Positions 32,962-43,389 of a stretch of 64,000 bases of DNA are shown piece after piece. Source of the stretch: Trifolium pratense (taxonomy: Eukaryota > Streptophyta > Magnoliopsida > Fabales > Fabaceae); contig NC_060063.1 of NCBI RefSeq assembly GCF_020283565.1, positions 23,552,777-23,616,776 of the forward strand, written 5' to 3'. The stretch's first letter is position 1. Each line of letters starts with the position of its first letter. Below the pieces are notes generated by a model. It did no database searches. It had not been told where the DNA came from and was given only the letters and a program-made list of their open reading frames with translations. The position numbers were made by a program, and so were the translations under genes.

Positions 32962-35604
32962 CTAGGGTTTCTTAAGAAAAGCGATGATGGTATCAAATTT
33001 GTCATTCAGAGCGTCCACTTTGGAGTCCAGCTTATCCACCTTGGTTTCAAGAACTTGGTGATCAGAACGCTGTCTTTCAATAGCCTGCTGCAAGACACTC
33101 AGTTGATCCACATCTGCTTCCAAAGGAGCCTTTCCTTTATCAGAGGAAGATCCATCATCCTCTGAAAACCCAAGCATAAGAACTTCTTGTTGATTCAGCA
33201 ACTCAGCCTCTTGAGCAATCTTCTCAGTCTCTTGAGCAATCCTTTCAGCCTCAATCTTCTGATCTTCTAAACTCGTGAACAACTTAGAGTCCACCCAGCA
33301 ATTTTTGAAGACATTGAAAAGCATATTATCAGTAGTTTCCTTTGCCAATATAGCTGCAACTCTAGCATTCTCAGCCTCTTCATGGTTGAACATGGTTAAC
33401 CTTTTCAAACTAACCCTTGCCAGAGCTTCCCTCATCAGATTGACGACCTCCAAATCCCTCTTACCAATCACAGCCTTTATTTCTTCACCAACTGAATCCA
33501 GAGAATTACAAATCCTGGCCTTGATAGCTGATACCTCTACATCCACATCAGAAGGACAAACCAAGAACCTGTTCTTGATATTAGACAACCTAAGAAGATC
33601 ATCATAAAGCTGATTGGATAGGTTACCAAAAGGGTCAGATGATGATGTTGGAGAGATATAGGGAATTGTGGAGTGTTGGGGTGATTCAGGAGCAGGGTTG
33701 GTAATAAGCACAACATCTGCTTCTGAAGGGCAGGGAGCATAAGTGTGAACACGTTCAGGAGATACATGTTCAGCACTTGAGTTAGGGTTAAGTTCAGAAG
33801 CTTGTTCAGATGATGTGGGTTCAGAAGTTGGTTCAGGAGATTTTCTAGGAAAGGTTAGTTTGGTGGGAGAGTTAATGGGTGCAGGAGAGATATCTGGTTG
33901 AGGTTCAGATGATGGTTTGGTAGAGATTTCATGTTGTGGTTGACTTGGTGGTGATTTTGGTTTGGGAGGTGATGTGGGCTTGGTGGTTTCATGAGTAAAA
34001 GGATGATTGTTCAAAGAATCAGCGCTCAAGTGTTTTTCTAGTTCAGAAAATGGGTTGTCAGAAGGAACATGTTTATCCTTCTGTTGAGATTTATCAGAAG
34101 AACAAGCAAGTTCTTCTGAATTGTCAGAAGATGAAATGTTTATGGCTTCAGGATGAATAGTTCTAAGGGGTTTGGTGTAACCTATTCCAATTTCAGCTTC
34201 ATTAAGGACATACTTAGGAGTCTTACCTTTTGTAGCAGGAGCTGGGTTCTTCTTCAGCCTATCAGCAAGAGTTTCCTCATCAGAGCGAGTCTCTTCTGAA
34301 TTATCTTCATCAACATTCAATACCATTTTCCTCTTAGGAGCCTTAGAAGATTCCTCAGCGACCTTTTCAGCAGGTGCTTCATGCTTCTTCTTTGTCCTTT
34401 GTTCAGCAGCAGTTTGCTCAACCTTGATTTTCTTCTGAGCAAGAAGATCTGGCTGAACTTTATCCTCTTGAGTTTCAACTTTCCTCTTAGATTTCCTCTG
34501 TTTAGGATTGTACATGTTAACCGGAGCCTTTGGAACCATTTCCCTGGTAACAGTAAATCCTTCAGCCTGTAGCCCCTTCAAGTAATCCTGAATGACCTCC
34601 TCACAGTCCAATTCAGATATTATTGGATAACCATTCACATACAACCGGTCTTCTAAACGAACTTCAAACTCTTGTGAAGGTTGAACCACCTTAGAGTTAA
34701 TGAGATGCATCTTTGTGAGAAAGCTTGCTGACAAAACTTCTGGCAAAACCTTCTTAGCAACAAGTTCTAGATAGAACTTATGCAGATTCTTAATGATATC
34801 TCCTTGAAAGAGTAAGTCAGACAACAACCTAGGATGAACAATGGTTGTTCTCCTCTGAGACTTGCTATAGTAGATTGCTTCACAAATCCTTTCAAAGAAA
34901 TAATCTCCCATATTTACTTTCTTTTCAGTCAGAAGGAAGTAGATCAGATGACGATGAGGCCAAGAGATTGTATCAGTACCACCTACTCTTGGACAAATAG
35001 ATGATATGATTATCTTAAAAAGCACCCTGCACTCATCAGTCATTCCCTTGACTTTACCTTTAAGCTGCATATCCACACACATCCGATGCAGCAAATCCTT
35101 CCTAAAAGTAGTGTCCTTCTCAAAAACATCTAAGATCAATCCAGAGTTTTCCAATCCCAGTAGAGCATTAAAATGAACCTTTGAGAAGGTGAGATTGATA
35201 CCACAGACGTTAGACCTAATCTGTGTACTAGTGAATTCCAGAAGACCCATCTCCTTCCTAGTTTTTCCTTTCAGACTAGGATCCCTTTCAATAGCTAAGA
35301 ATTCCTCCTGCTTAGCTTCAACCTTGGTAAAGACTTTAGCTTTCTTCCAGAAATGCTTCAAAAGATCTGGGTAAATAGGACCGTTCAACATCTCAAAGTA
35401 CTTGTCCCAACCTTGAGAAGTGAAATAAGGTTTCACATCAAATCCGTTTGCCTTCAAGCTCTCGAAATCAACCATCTTCTCGGGAAGCAGAGTTAATAGA
35501 GATTCTGAGAATTCCATATCGTTCCCAACTATTTGCAAATTCTTGAAGATGAACGGAGGAATTTTAGTAGTAGGGTTCGTTGAAATTGAAGTTGAAGCAG
35601 ACAT
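32962..35604 (-). CDS. Sirevirus additional 3' ORF (env-like position), 880 aa
   Basis: It occupies the place of the env-like gene of Sireviruses, after RNase H and before the purine tracts. Residues ~60-330 form a globular domain: GWDKYFEMLNGPIYPDLLK, then VCGINLTFSKVHFNALLGLE and a PHRHLIYFLL segment. It looks like the putative plant transposon protein domain and resembles parts of the ORFs at 45603-47801 and 58192-59712. The middle (about 380-640) is low-complexity, rich in Pro, Ser, Lys and Glu. The last ~40 residues form a regular heptad coiled coil (LETKVDKLDSKVDALNDKF). I see no signal peptide and no membrane segment, so an envelope role is doubtful. The frame is intact although pol is broken. 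A pyrimidine-rich leader precedes the ATG. Confidence 0.85.
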   Translation of the reverse strand: MSASTSISTNPTTKIPPFIFKNLQIVGNDMEFSESLLTLLPEKMVDFESLKANGFDVKPYFTSQGWDKYFEMLNGPIYPDLLKHFWKKAKVFTKVEAKQEEFLAIERDPSLKGKTRKEMGLLEFTSTQIRSNVCGINLTFSKVHFNALLGLENSGLILDVFEKDTTFRKDLLHRMCVDMQLKGKVKGMTDECRVLFKIIISSICPRVGGTDTISWPHRHLIYFLLTEKKVNMGDYFFERICEAIYYSKSQRRTTIVHPRLLSDLLFQGDIIKNLHKFYLELVAKKVLPEVLSASFLTKMHLINSKVVQPSQEFEVRLEDRLYVNGYPIISELDCEEVIQDYLKGLQAEGFTVTREMVPKAPVNMYNPKQRKSKRKVETQEDKVQPDLLAQKKIKVEQTAAEQRTKKKHEAPAEKVAEESSKAPKRKMVLNVDEDNSEETRSDEETLADRLKKNPAPATKGKTPKYVLNEAEIGIGYTKPLRTIHPEAINISSSDNSEELACSSDKSQQKDKHVPSDNPFSELEKHLSADSLNNHPFTHETTKPTSPPKPKSPPSQPQHEISTKPSSEPQPDISPAPINSPTKLTFPRKSPEPTSEPTSSEQASELNPNSSAEHVSPERVHTYAPCPSEADVVLITNPAPESPQHSTIPYISPTSSSDPFGNLSNQLYDDLLRLSNIKNRFLVCPSDVDVEVSAIKARICNSLDSVGEEIKAVIGKRDLEVVNLMREALARVSLKRLTMFNHEEAENARVAAILAKETTDNMLFNVFKNCWVDSKLFTSLEDQKIEAERIAQETEKIAQEAELLNQQEVLMLGFSEDDGSSSDKGKAPLEADVDQLSVLQQAIERQRSDHQVLETKVDKLDSKVDALNDKFDTIIAFLKKP

Positions 35605-36179
35605 GATGGAGGTTTAGGTTAGGGTTGATGCTAACGAGAGAGAAAGAAAGTCTTGTTGGAGGTTTAGAGAGAAAGAAAAGTGTAGGTTGTGAAAGTGAAA
35701 AGTGTGCAAGTATATTGTGTAAGTTTATTTAAATGCGTACAGTTAACACAAAAATGGCAAATGTGGGAAGTTACGCTTATTGACAAAAATTTGAATACTA
35801 AAAGTCATCATAAACCATCCACTACCTGACACACATAAGCCACGTGTAAAAGATTATTTGGTAACTACTATCTTAGTAAATAACTATTCAGTAGCGAATA
35901 TTGAACGTTTTCTACTTAGATAGGTCAGAGCCTCTGAGTTGAAAAGATTCTATCAGAGTCAAGTACTTTAGAGCTTTTGTTTTCAGATGTTCTGAAGCAG
36001 AAGTTCTGAAGTACACAACCTATTACACCTTAGAAGCCAAAAAAAAAAATTTATTCAGAGATTGAAAACATGTTCAGATGTTTCTTTATAAAATCAAATC
36101 TTTCAACATGTAAGGCTTTAGTAAATATGTCAGCCCATTGATTTTCAGTATCAACAAACTTAATATCTATTATGCCTCT
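35605..36179 (-). promoter_or_regulatory. Spacer and leader before the Sirevirus 3' ORF
   Basis: On the minus strand a TATA-like ATTTAAATAAAC (about 35724-35735) lies ~125 bp before the ATG at 35604, with a CT-rich leader between. The Sirevirus at 43390-54775 has a similar arrangement before 47801. A separate promoter for the 3' ORF is possible but unproven. Confidence 0.35.
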
Positions 36180-36951
36180 CTAAACATAATCTCTGATGAA
36201 ATGATGTTTAATTTCAATATGTTTGGCTCTAGAGTGAAGGATAGGATTTTTAGATAAATGAATGGCTGCAGTATTATCACAATATAAAGGAATATTGTGA
36301 CTGCTTACTTGATAATCTTCTAACTGATATTTTAACCAGAGTAGTTGTGTGCAACACTTAGCTGCTGAAATGTATTCTGCTTCTGCTGTAGACAAAGCTA
36401 TGGTAGTTTGTCTTTTACTAGCCCAGGAGATAATGTAACAGCCCCCGGGCCCCTTCATGGCGATCCCGGTGCTTTACCTCACGATCTTCTCCACCCCCCT
36501 CTCTAGTGGAGTTTTTGCCTTCCGTGGGAATCGAACCATGTACCCTGGGGTTCAAGTACATGTTCAATCCATTCCCACTACCAATTGAGCTACGTAGCCC
36601 AATTGGTAGTGGGAATGGATTGAACATGTACTTGAACCCCGGGGTACATGGTTCGATTCCCACGGAAGGCAAAAACTCCACTAGAGAGGGGGGTGGAGAA
36701 GATCGTGAGGTAAAGCACCAGGATCGCCATGATGGGGCCCGGGGGCTGTTACAGATAAGGTTTTCACAAACAAATTGACAATTGCCACTTGTGGATTTTC
36801 TTTCAATTTTATCTCCGGCATAGTCAGCATCACAGAATCCATTTAGCACATAATCATTGGATTTCTTATAGAGAAGTCCAAGATTAGTTGTTCCTTTCAG
36901 ATACCTAAAGATTCTCTTTATAGCAGTAAGATGAGACTCTCTAGGATCTGA
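36180..36951 (-). pseudogene. Sirevirus pol, RNase H domain, interrupted
   Basis: The minus-strand reading continues from the RT piece through the [19 protein letters not shown] block, is cut by the palindromic element 36753-36434, and resumes with ISWASKRQTTIALSTAEAEY, CDNTAAIHLSKN and the [12 protein letters not shown] block. It ends at a stop near 36180, short of the usual end. A premature TAG lies directly after the CARF motif (about 36950), where the related Sirevirus has Gln; the change is C to T on the coding strand. Confidence 0.85.
36434..36753. mobile_element. 320-bp near-perfect palindrome with tRNA-like pol III boxes in both arms
   Basis: The ends TGTAACAGCCCCCGGG and its complement are flanked by a 5-bp duplication GATAA (36429-36433 and 36754-36758). 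The axis of symmetry at 36593/36594 (TACGTA) is the exact midpoint. Each arm, read outward from the centre, has an A-box-like TAGC(C/T)CAATTGGTAG and a B-box GGTTCGATTCC about 50 bp further on. Only a few mismatches separate the arms. The overlapping frames at 36418-36849 and 36506-36778 are by-products. It could be an inverted dimer of a tRNA-derived sequence mobilised by retrotransposon integrase, because TG..CA ends and a 5-bp duplication fit integrase. This origin is inference. Confidence 0.85.
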
Positions 36952-38070
36952 CTAGAATCTTGCACATAAGCAAACACTGAATAAAATATCTGGCCTAGAG
37001 GCTGTCAGATAGAGTAAGGAACCAATCATACCTCTGTAGACCTTTTGATCTACTTTTCCTTCATCTTCTGTTTTGCTCATGTTGGTTGTTAAATGCATAA
37101 GAGTGTTCATTATCTTGCAATCATCTAGATTGAACTTCTTCAGAAGTTCCTTGGTGTACTTAGATTGATGAACATAAGTTCCTTCCTTCTTCTGATTAAT
37201 TTGAATTACAAGGAAGAACTTCAATTCTCCCATCATGCTCATTTCAAATTCATCCTGCATTATCTTAGAAAAATTCTTGCACAAGGAGGCATTAGTAGAA
37301 CCAAAGATACTATCATCAACATATATTTGAATGATTAAAATGTCTTCTTTGGTCGTTTTTCTAAAGAGTGTGCAGTCAACCTTCCCTTTCTCAAAACCCT
37401 TTTCAAGAAGGAAATTACTGAGTCTATCATACCAAGCTCTTGGAGCTTGTTTCAGACCATACAGTGATTTCTTCAATCTAAAAACATGTTCTGGGTTTGA
37501 GATATCTTCAAAACCAGGAGGTTGTTTGACATACACTTCTTCAGAAATGAAACCATTTAAGAAGGCACTTTTAACATCCATCTGATACAGAGTTATTCCA
37601 TGATTAACAGCATAAGATAGAAGTAACCTGATAGCTTCAAGTCTAGCTACTGGTGCAAAGGTTTCAGTATAGTCAATCCCATCTTGCTGACTATAACCTT
37701 GTGCAACCAGTCTAGCTTTGTTTCTTACCACTTCACCTTGCTCATTCAGCTTGTTTCTGAATACCCATTTTGTTCCAATAATGTTCTTATGTGAAGGTTT
37801 GGGCACTAGAGTCCATACATCATTCCTTTGAAATTGATTCAGCTCTTCTTGCATTGCCACTATCCAAGCATCATCTTGTAGAGCTTCATCAACTTTTGAA
37901 GGTTCCATCATTGAGATAAGACCAACCAAGGATTCCTCACTTCTTAGTTGAGATCTTGTTTTTCTTGGACTATCTTTGTTTCCTAGGATCAGTTCCTCTG
38001 GATGAGATGATTTGTATTTGAAAGTGTTTCTTGGGGGTTCATCATCTTCAGACTCAACAATAGCAGGTTC
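36952..38070 (-). pseudogene. Sirevirus pol, reverse transcriptase domain
   Basis: A continuous frame from about 37929 to 36952 carries the copia [62 protein letters not shown] and the YVDD active site followed by SIFGS. Upstream (38070-37930) is the integrase-RT linker. The frame ends at a premature stop at the junction to RNase H (TAG in place of a sense codon). With the integrase split by a solo LTR, the element cannot make a full polyprotein. Confidence 0.9.
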
Positions 38071-38075
38071 AGAAG

Positions 38076-41000
38076 TGTAAGACCCGTGATTCCATTGTAC
38101 CGTTTGTGTTAAAAACGTGAGTAATGGCTAAGAGATTTAGGGTTTTTGGTTAAGTTATTTCGCGAGTATCGTCGTAATAATAACATTTTTGCTGAGATGG
38201 AGCCTGTCTTGTGCTCGTGTGCTGGAAATGCACAAACTTTTGTTCCTTAGTCTTTATTTATTTATGAGAACGTTTCTGTGTCTTCAGAATTTTGAAATTT
38301 GACTTTCTCCATTTATTGGAAAAACGAGTAGAAAATGGTACCCGCTGTTGGAAAATTTACGGTTTCTGTTTTCCGTCGAACTTTAACTAGAGACTTTATA
38401 TATCGGTACAAGTTAGGATCTGGACTCCGAATATTTTTAGGAGCTTAAGATAAAAATTTCAGTCGTAGAATAAAGTTTTGCGATACTTTTTGGGAATGTT
38501 TTACGACGAACAATTACCTCGTAAGTTTTCTATTTTTCGCAAGTTAGACCGTTGACGAGGTACGACTCGCCGCGCGCAAGAGCTGAGAGCTCAAGAAATA
38601 TCTAGATATTTCTTGAAAAGCAATCATTACTACTTTTAGATCCAATGGCTAGGGTTTAACAAACCACCTTTACACTATTTGATCCAATGGATGGCATGGA
38701 TCAAGACCATAATAGTTAGAATGTGTTGAATGCATTGAATCAAAGAGCAAGAATGAAAAATTACATATACTCCCTCCCCTCATTTTTCCTTGGCCGAACC
38801 CTCTCCCACCCTCCTTCACTTCACAAAAAAAAATTTCATCTTCTTCTTCTCAAGTTTGTTTGGTGTGCTAAGATCTTAGGAGTTGCAAGATCAACTTCTT
38901 CCTTGAGGTAACAAGCTTCTCCTTCCTCATATTACTCATGAAAAACTCATAAGTTCTTAGGTTTTCATTAAGTTAATTTTGTGTTCTTGAGTAAGTTCCA
39001 TGAAAAAAAAAATTAGTGTGACTTCAAGAGAGATCTTGATTGGTAGTAGTATAGCTTGTTCAAGCCTAACATCATGATTCTCATAGTTGATTTAAAAGTT
39101 TCACAAATTTGATTGTTAGGGTTTTAAGAAAATTTTGGAAAGAACATGATCAAGAGAAATGGTTAGGTGATTTGATTTTTGAAGCTAGTTTAGAGCTTTG
39201 TGACAAAATGGATTATTGATTATGAACTTTGTTTTGAAAAATAAGAAAAAATTTCATTTGGTGTTCTTGAGCAAATTATTGAACTTGTGTTAGGAAATTT
39301 CGTTTCGATTCTCGAAGTAGTCGATTGAGCAATTAAATGTCTTTGCAAACTAATAGATAATTGTTAGGGTTTTGAAATGAAAAATTTGGTGTTGGCCTTG
39401 TTTTTCCCTCTTTGGCCGAGGCAACAAATTTGGGTAGGGAGAATCGAATTTTTTTTCGAAATTGTTCTAAGACAAGTAGTGTGACGTAATCATAGTCTAA
39501 AAAGGTTGATTGGTTTTGGTTCTGTTAGAAAAGAAAATGAGTTGCTTTTGCCCTAAGGAAATCAATTTGAAAATTGTCAAAAATTGCGATTCGACCTAAA
39601 ATGTTTTGGATTGTTAGGGTTAATGCTTTTTAGGTATTATGGGATATTATCATGGTTTTAAAAATGAAAATTTGTGGGAGAATGCCTTGATTTCTCAATT
39701 CTGGACGAACTGTGCAGGGGCATTTTCGTCCATTTAAAATTGTTTCAGTTCCCTCAAAACTTAACCATTTGATCCGTCTTTTCGAGACGAAGAGTTTGGC
39801 GTATGGTTCGTCTCGAGTGGACAAGAGTTGAATTAGTTATGGTCATTTTAGTTTGAAAACTATTTTGTCGAAAATTGTGTTTAAAAGAGTTAATCAATTG
39901 AAAACGTTTTAGTTACATACGCACCAAGAGTATTTTATTATAAGTCGGACGAGGAAAGTTTTAGTTCGGGCTTGGTCGTTTTCAAATGATTCTTGGTAAT
40001 GTTTTGAAAACAAAATGAATTTCGTATAACAAAAAAATAACGTCTTTAAACGTCGTGAATTTTTAATCGCTATGAGAATAACCTGAAACCTCTGAGGGAT
40101 AGCTTTAGAAAATACCTTAAACCCTTCTGGAGCTTTGAGGACAAGTTTCGTTTCGATAGGATAAACGAGGAACATTTTATTGATTGTACGCTGCTTTACT
40201 TTTAGGTAGCGCGTATCGTAGATTTGACGAGAAAAAGTTAGGGAAAGCTTGCCGAGGTAAGGGCACCTTTATTTTCCGTCTTATAATTGTAATGAGCTAT
40301 GTGTATGCTTGGTTCTGTGATTTCTTGGCGTGTTTGGCATGTTTGTTCTATGTATTCTCGAGACGAGAACGTGTTTTAAATTACATGCGTTATTTACATA
40401 TGTTTGAGATAATATGTATTAACATGTGATTGGATTACATATGCTTGAGAGGTATGTATTTGTTGCATTAGCATATATGGGGAATCGTATGCTCATGCAT
40501 TTCATAGTAGGTAGTTATCGGGAATGGACTACGGGGGTGTGATTATCGGGAATGGATCCACCTTAATCCTGCGGGATTTTATTGAGTCCAATACGTGGTT
40601 ATCGGGAATGGACCACGGGGTGTGATTATCGGGAATGGATCCACTCTAATCCTTCGGGATTTTATTGATTCGCCCTATGAGGTATAGTAGGGGTTGGACC
40701 TACGACTCTCTGCGGAGAGGTTAAATTCCGGAATTCATGCATGTGGAATAGACCCGGTTAGGGTGACCACCATGTGAAACAGTCCCGGTTAGGGTGATCA
40801 CGCTCATGTAGAGTCTGCATTGGTAGGCTATGTGCGCATTTTATATTATGCTCGTTGATGGGAAATGCTAAATGTTTATTTGTTTTCCGTATTTGGTATC
40901 TGTTACATGTTGTACTTGTGGTGACCCTTACTTTGAAACATATGAACGGGTTACCCCCACCTAGACGATGGATTCCTGTCCGAGACCGTGGGTCGTGAGG

Positions 41001-41382
41001 ACGATGGTGGCTTCTTGAGCCCTCAGTGGTCGAGTGGCGTGGCAGATCTATTTAGATTGTGTGCCGGTGTGTCTTGTACACCGTGCATTTGGTTAGGCGT
41101 AGTATTTTGACTCTTTTGGATAAACTGTTTCTGAGTATTTATACTTTGGTTTAGACGGTTGTCTTTTGGATTGTAAATATTCAGGTACACACTTTGCTTC
41201 TCGAAAGCACTCCTATGTATGATTAGTACTATGCCGATGCTTGGGTTGTACTAATATATAATTAGTCCTGTTGTATGATTAAGGCCGGCTCGTCACAAAA
41301 ATGTATGCGCGCTCTGTTTTGTTTTACCAAAAAAAAAAAAATAATGCCCCTTTTCGGTCTTTAAAAAAATCGGGGTGTTACA
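38076..41382 (+). mobile_element. 3.3-kb solo LTR (Ty3/gypsy, probably chromovirus Tekay/Del-like)
   Basis: The 5-bp duplication AGAAG flanks it (38071-38075 and 41383-41387). The ends TGTAAGACCCGTG and CGGGGTGTTACA are TG..CA and also form an extended imperfect inverted repeat. No primer site or coding region is present, and 3307 bp of LTR-only sequence implies LTR-LTR recombination. On the plus strand a CT-rich leader (38760-38880) is followed by a splice-donor-like GAGGTAACAAG, as in a transcribed LTR. Two ~85-bp tandem units with ATCGGGAATGGA text lie at 40513-40680 and two ~34-bp units with CCCGGTTAGGGTGA at 40750-40802. The lineage is inferred from length and end sequence. Confidence 0.85.
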
Positions 41383-41868
41383 AGAAGCTGCCTCATTACT
41401 TTGATATTCAGAGTCTGTTGGAACGATCATGTTCAGAGGTTCTTCAGAGAGTGGATGTTCTGAGTAGTTTGGAATGTCTGAATACTGATCCTCTGATACC
41501 TGAAATTTAGAAAAACCTTCCACAAGCTCTGACACTTGGTCAGGCTCTTTGTCATCAAATTTGACATGCATAGTTTCTTCCACTGTATGTGTTTCAGAAA
41601 TATACAGTTTGTATGCTTTTGAGCGTTCAGAATATCCTATAAAGATACCCTTATCACCTTTAGCATCAAATTTCTTTAGATGGACTTTATTGTTCAAAAT
41701 GTAACAAGTACATACAAACTGATGAAAATAAGAAACATCAGGTTTTCTTCCTTTGAACAATTCATAAGCAGTTTTGTTCAACTTAGATCTGATATAGATT
41801 CTATTTTGAACATAACATGCTGTGTTTACAGCTTCTGCCCATAAAAACTTTGCTACATTTGTTTCATG
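41383..41868 (-). pseudogene. Sirevirus pol, C-terminal integrase piece
   Basis: The minus-strand frame reads [17 protein letters not shown], then the KPDVSYFHQF, FDAKGDKGIFIGYS and KAYKLY segments. These are the integrase C-terminal region of copia pol, very close to the same region of the other Sirevirus. The catalytic core lies further upstream, beyond the insertion at 41869. The reading ends at the solo LTR junction (41382). Confidence 0.88.
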
Positions 41869-42312
41869 TGTAACACCCAAACCCATTATTTATATATTTC
41901 TACCTTTAGTAAAATCTTTTTCAAAAAAAAAAACGGGCGGAAAATCAAAGTTTGTTATTATAAAAGTCATGGTTTGAGCATTACACTCTTCAATCAAAAT
42001 AATACTAATGTAATTAATTAGTAAAAACAGTGTTTATACAAATCTTTGAATCAAATAATGTATTTATTGATTATACAAAACAACCTAGACAATAGACTTT
42101 ATATACAATATAAAACCCTTTCCCGTGTCACAATCAGAGCGGAGCTTCACCGACGACTCGATAGATAACCACAAAACCTGTGAATCTGGACCCCCAACGG
42201 TCCAGCACATAACACATAAAAGAGAGTTAGATAACATACTCAAAATATACAAGTGTAAGTAAATGGTACTTAAACACTTCATCATAAAAACATGCATAAT
42301 CATACATTATAC
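41869..42312 (-). mobile_element. Long LTR with TGTAACACCC end, left part (continues at 62368)
   Basis: TGTAACACCC starts abruptly inside the Sirevirus integrase. The same kind of terminus, reversed, closes the solo LTR at 41382. The Athila element (42318-62362) splits it, and the rest runs from 62368 to the end of the window. A leader and splice donor near 63738-63750 on the minus strand indicate minus orientation, so 41869 is its 3' end. Its other end and target duplication are outside the window. Confidence 0.75.
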
Positions 42313-42477
42313 ATATATGATGACGGATCGTCACACTCTCTAATCCATGCCTATTTTAGCAACATTAGATGCATTTTAGTAGTTTTTTAGCAATAAATAT
42401 AAGAGAAATCTAATTATAAGCTTGATTACTTGTTTTGCAAGAAAACAGGAAAAATTGCAGGAAATGGATGATTTTCA

Positions 42478-42713
42478 CTACGCTGGGGGCGTAGCCCATC
42501 ACGCGCCGCGTGATGGAGATCACAGGGAGCTGAATTTTCACTCTGATCACGCGCGGCGTGATACCTGACCACGCGCGGCGTGAAGCCTTGTTCAAGAAGT
42601 GGATTGCTCTCTGACTTGATCACGCGCCGCGTGATACCGTTATCACGTGCGGCGTAGTTGATGAATTTGCAACCACGCGCGGCGTGATAGATCTGGCGCG
42701 CGGCGTGGTTGCG
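42478..42713 (+). repeat. Eight-unit palindromic array upstream of the Athila LTR TATA box
   Basis: The units are of the type ATCACGCGCGGCGTGAT and ATCACGCGCCGCGTGAT, beginning with a variant CTACGCTGGGGGCGTAG, spaced about 15-35 bp. The CpG-rich units end a few bases before TATATAA. The same array is in the 3' LTR (61290-61525) and, diverged, inside the element at 57669-57921. Confidence 0.9.
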
Positions 42714-42718
42714 TTCAG

Positions 42719-42725
42719 TATATAA
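42719..42725 (+). promoter_or_regulatory. TATA box, Athila 5' LTR
   Basis: TATATAA directly after the palindrome array. The equivalent in the 3' LTR is at 61531-61537. Confidence 0.75.
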
Positions 42726-43389
42726 GGTTTCTGCATAATTCTATTAAAGGGTTGGAAAATTCTGCAACATTAATCCATTCTCTGATTTTGGAAGCATCAA
42801 GATCCAGATCAAGGACTTCAAAGGATAGCTCCAAGCATCTCAATAGCATGGATTCTCAAGCCATGAGGTTGAAGCGAGGACGCGAAGAAAGCAACATGAG
42901 GAGCTAAGCTTCTTTTAGAGGTAGGATCTAGGATAGTCTAGGATGTAGATGAATTATTTGTAATCTGCTATATGTAAGAATCTTCTCTGTTCATAGTGTT
43001 GATTTAATGCAATTCGATTCTTAATGCTTTATAATCCTTCATTAGTGTTGTAATGATTTCGAGTTAAGTCACGTGCAAGAGTATTGATTTAATTTCTGAA
43101 CTGAATTGCATTGAGCACTCGAGTGTTTCCGGTCGAGAGATTGAGACATAGAGTGTAGCGGACGATTGACGCGCTTTCATATCATTCGTTGTAGGTAGCT
43201 TCCGCCCGAGAGATCGGGGGAGTATCGACAACGAATAGAGTGGATTTTGACAAGAGATTGCGATTCACTAATTTGTCGATCTAGTTGTGAACACTTGAGT
43301 AGATTCCTATGATATAGTAGATTGCATGTGGTTTAGCTATAGACTAGGTGATTCCGATGATTCTACCTCGCTTTTCCATTATATCAAAC

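Larger units (their letters stand above)
31771..41868 (-). mobile_element. Sirevirus (3' half), disrupted by a solo LTR and a palindromic element
   Basis: Minus-strand order from the right: integrase piece (41868-41383), solo LTR insertion (41382-38076), RT (about 38070-36952), RNase H (36951-36180) interrupted by the palindrome 36753-36434, an 880-residue 3' ORF (35604-32962), an opposite-strand ORF (32339-32707), purine tracts, then the LTR. Gag and the 5' LTR would lie beyond the long LTR that begins at 41869, outside this window. Confidence 0.88.
42318..43389 (+). repeat. Athila 5' LTR, left part
   Basis: It begins TGATGACGGATCGTCACAC, carries the palindrome array (42478-42713) and TATA box (42719-42725), and is broken by the Sirevirus at 43390. 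Confidence 0.93.

Noticed and set aside
32962..35604. True envelope glycoprotein for the Sirevirus 3' ORF
   Set aside because: There is no signal peptide, no hydrophobic membrane helix and no cleavage site; only a globular domain, disordered linkers and a coiled coil are visible.
36512..36680. tRNA gene
   Set aside because: A and B boxes are present, but no cloverleaf with a proper acceptor stem and T stem can be drawn. It is at most tRNA-derived.
36418..36849. 143- and 90-codon frames with mirrored protein sequence
   Set aside because: They are produced by the 320-bp palindrome read on both strands and by its junction with RNase H.
42478..42713. Regularly spaced near-identical palindromes resembling a CRISPR array
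   Set aside because: The sequence is plant nuclear, the units vary, spacing is uneven, and the array sits in an LTR immediately before a TATA box.
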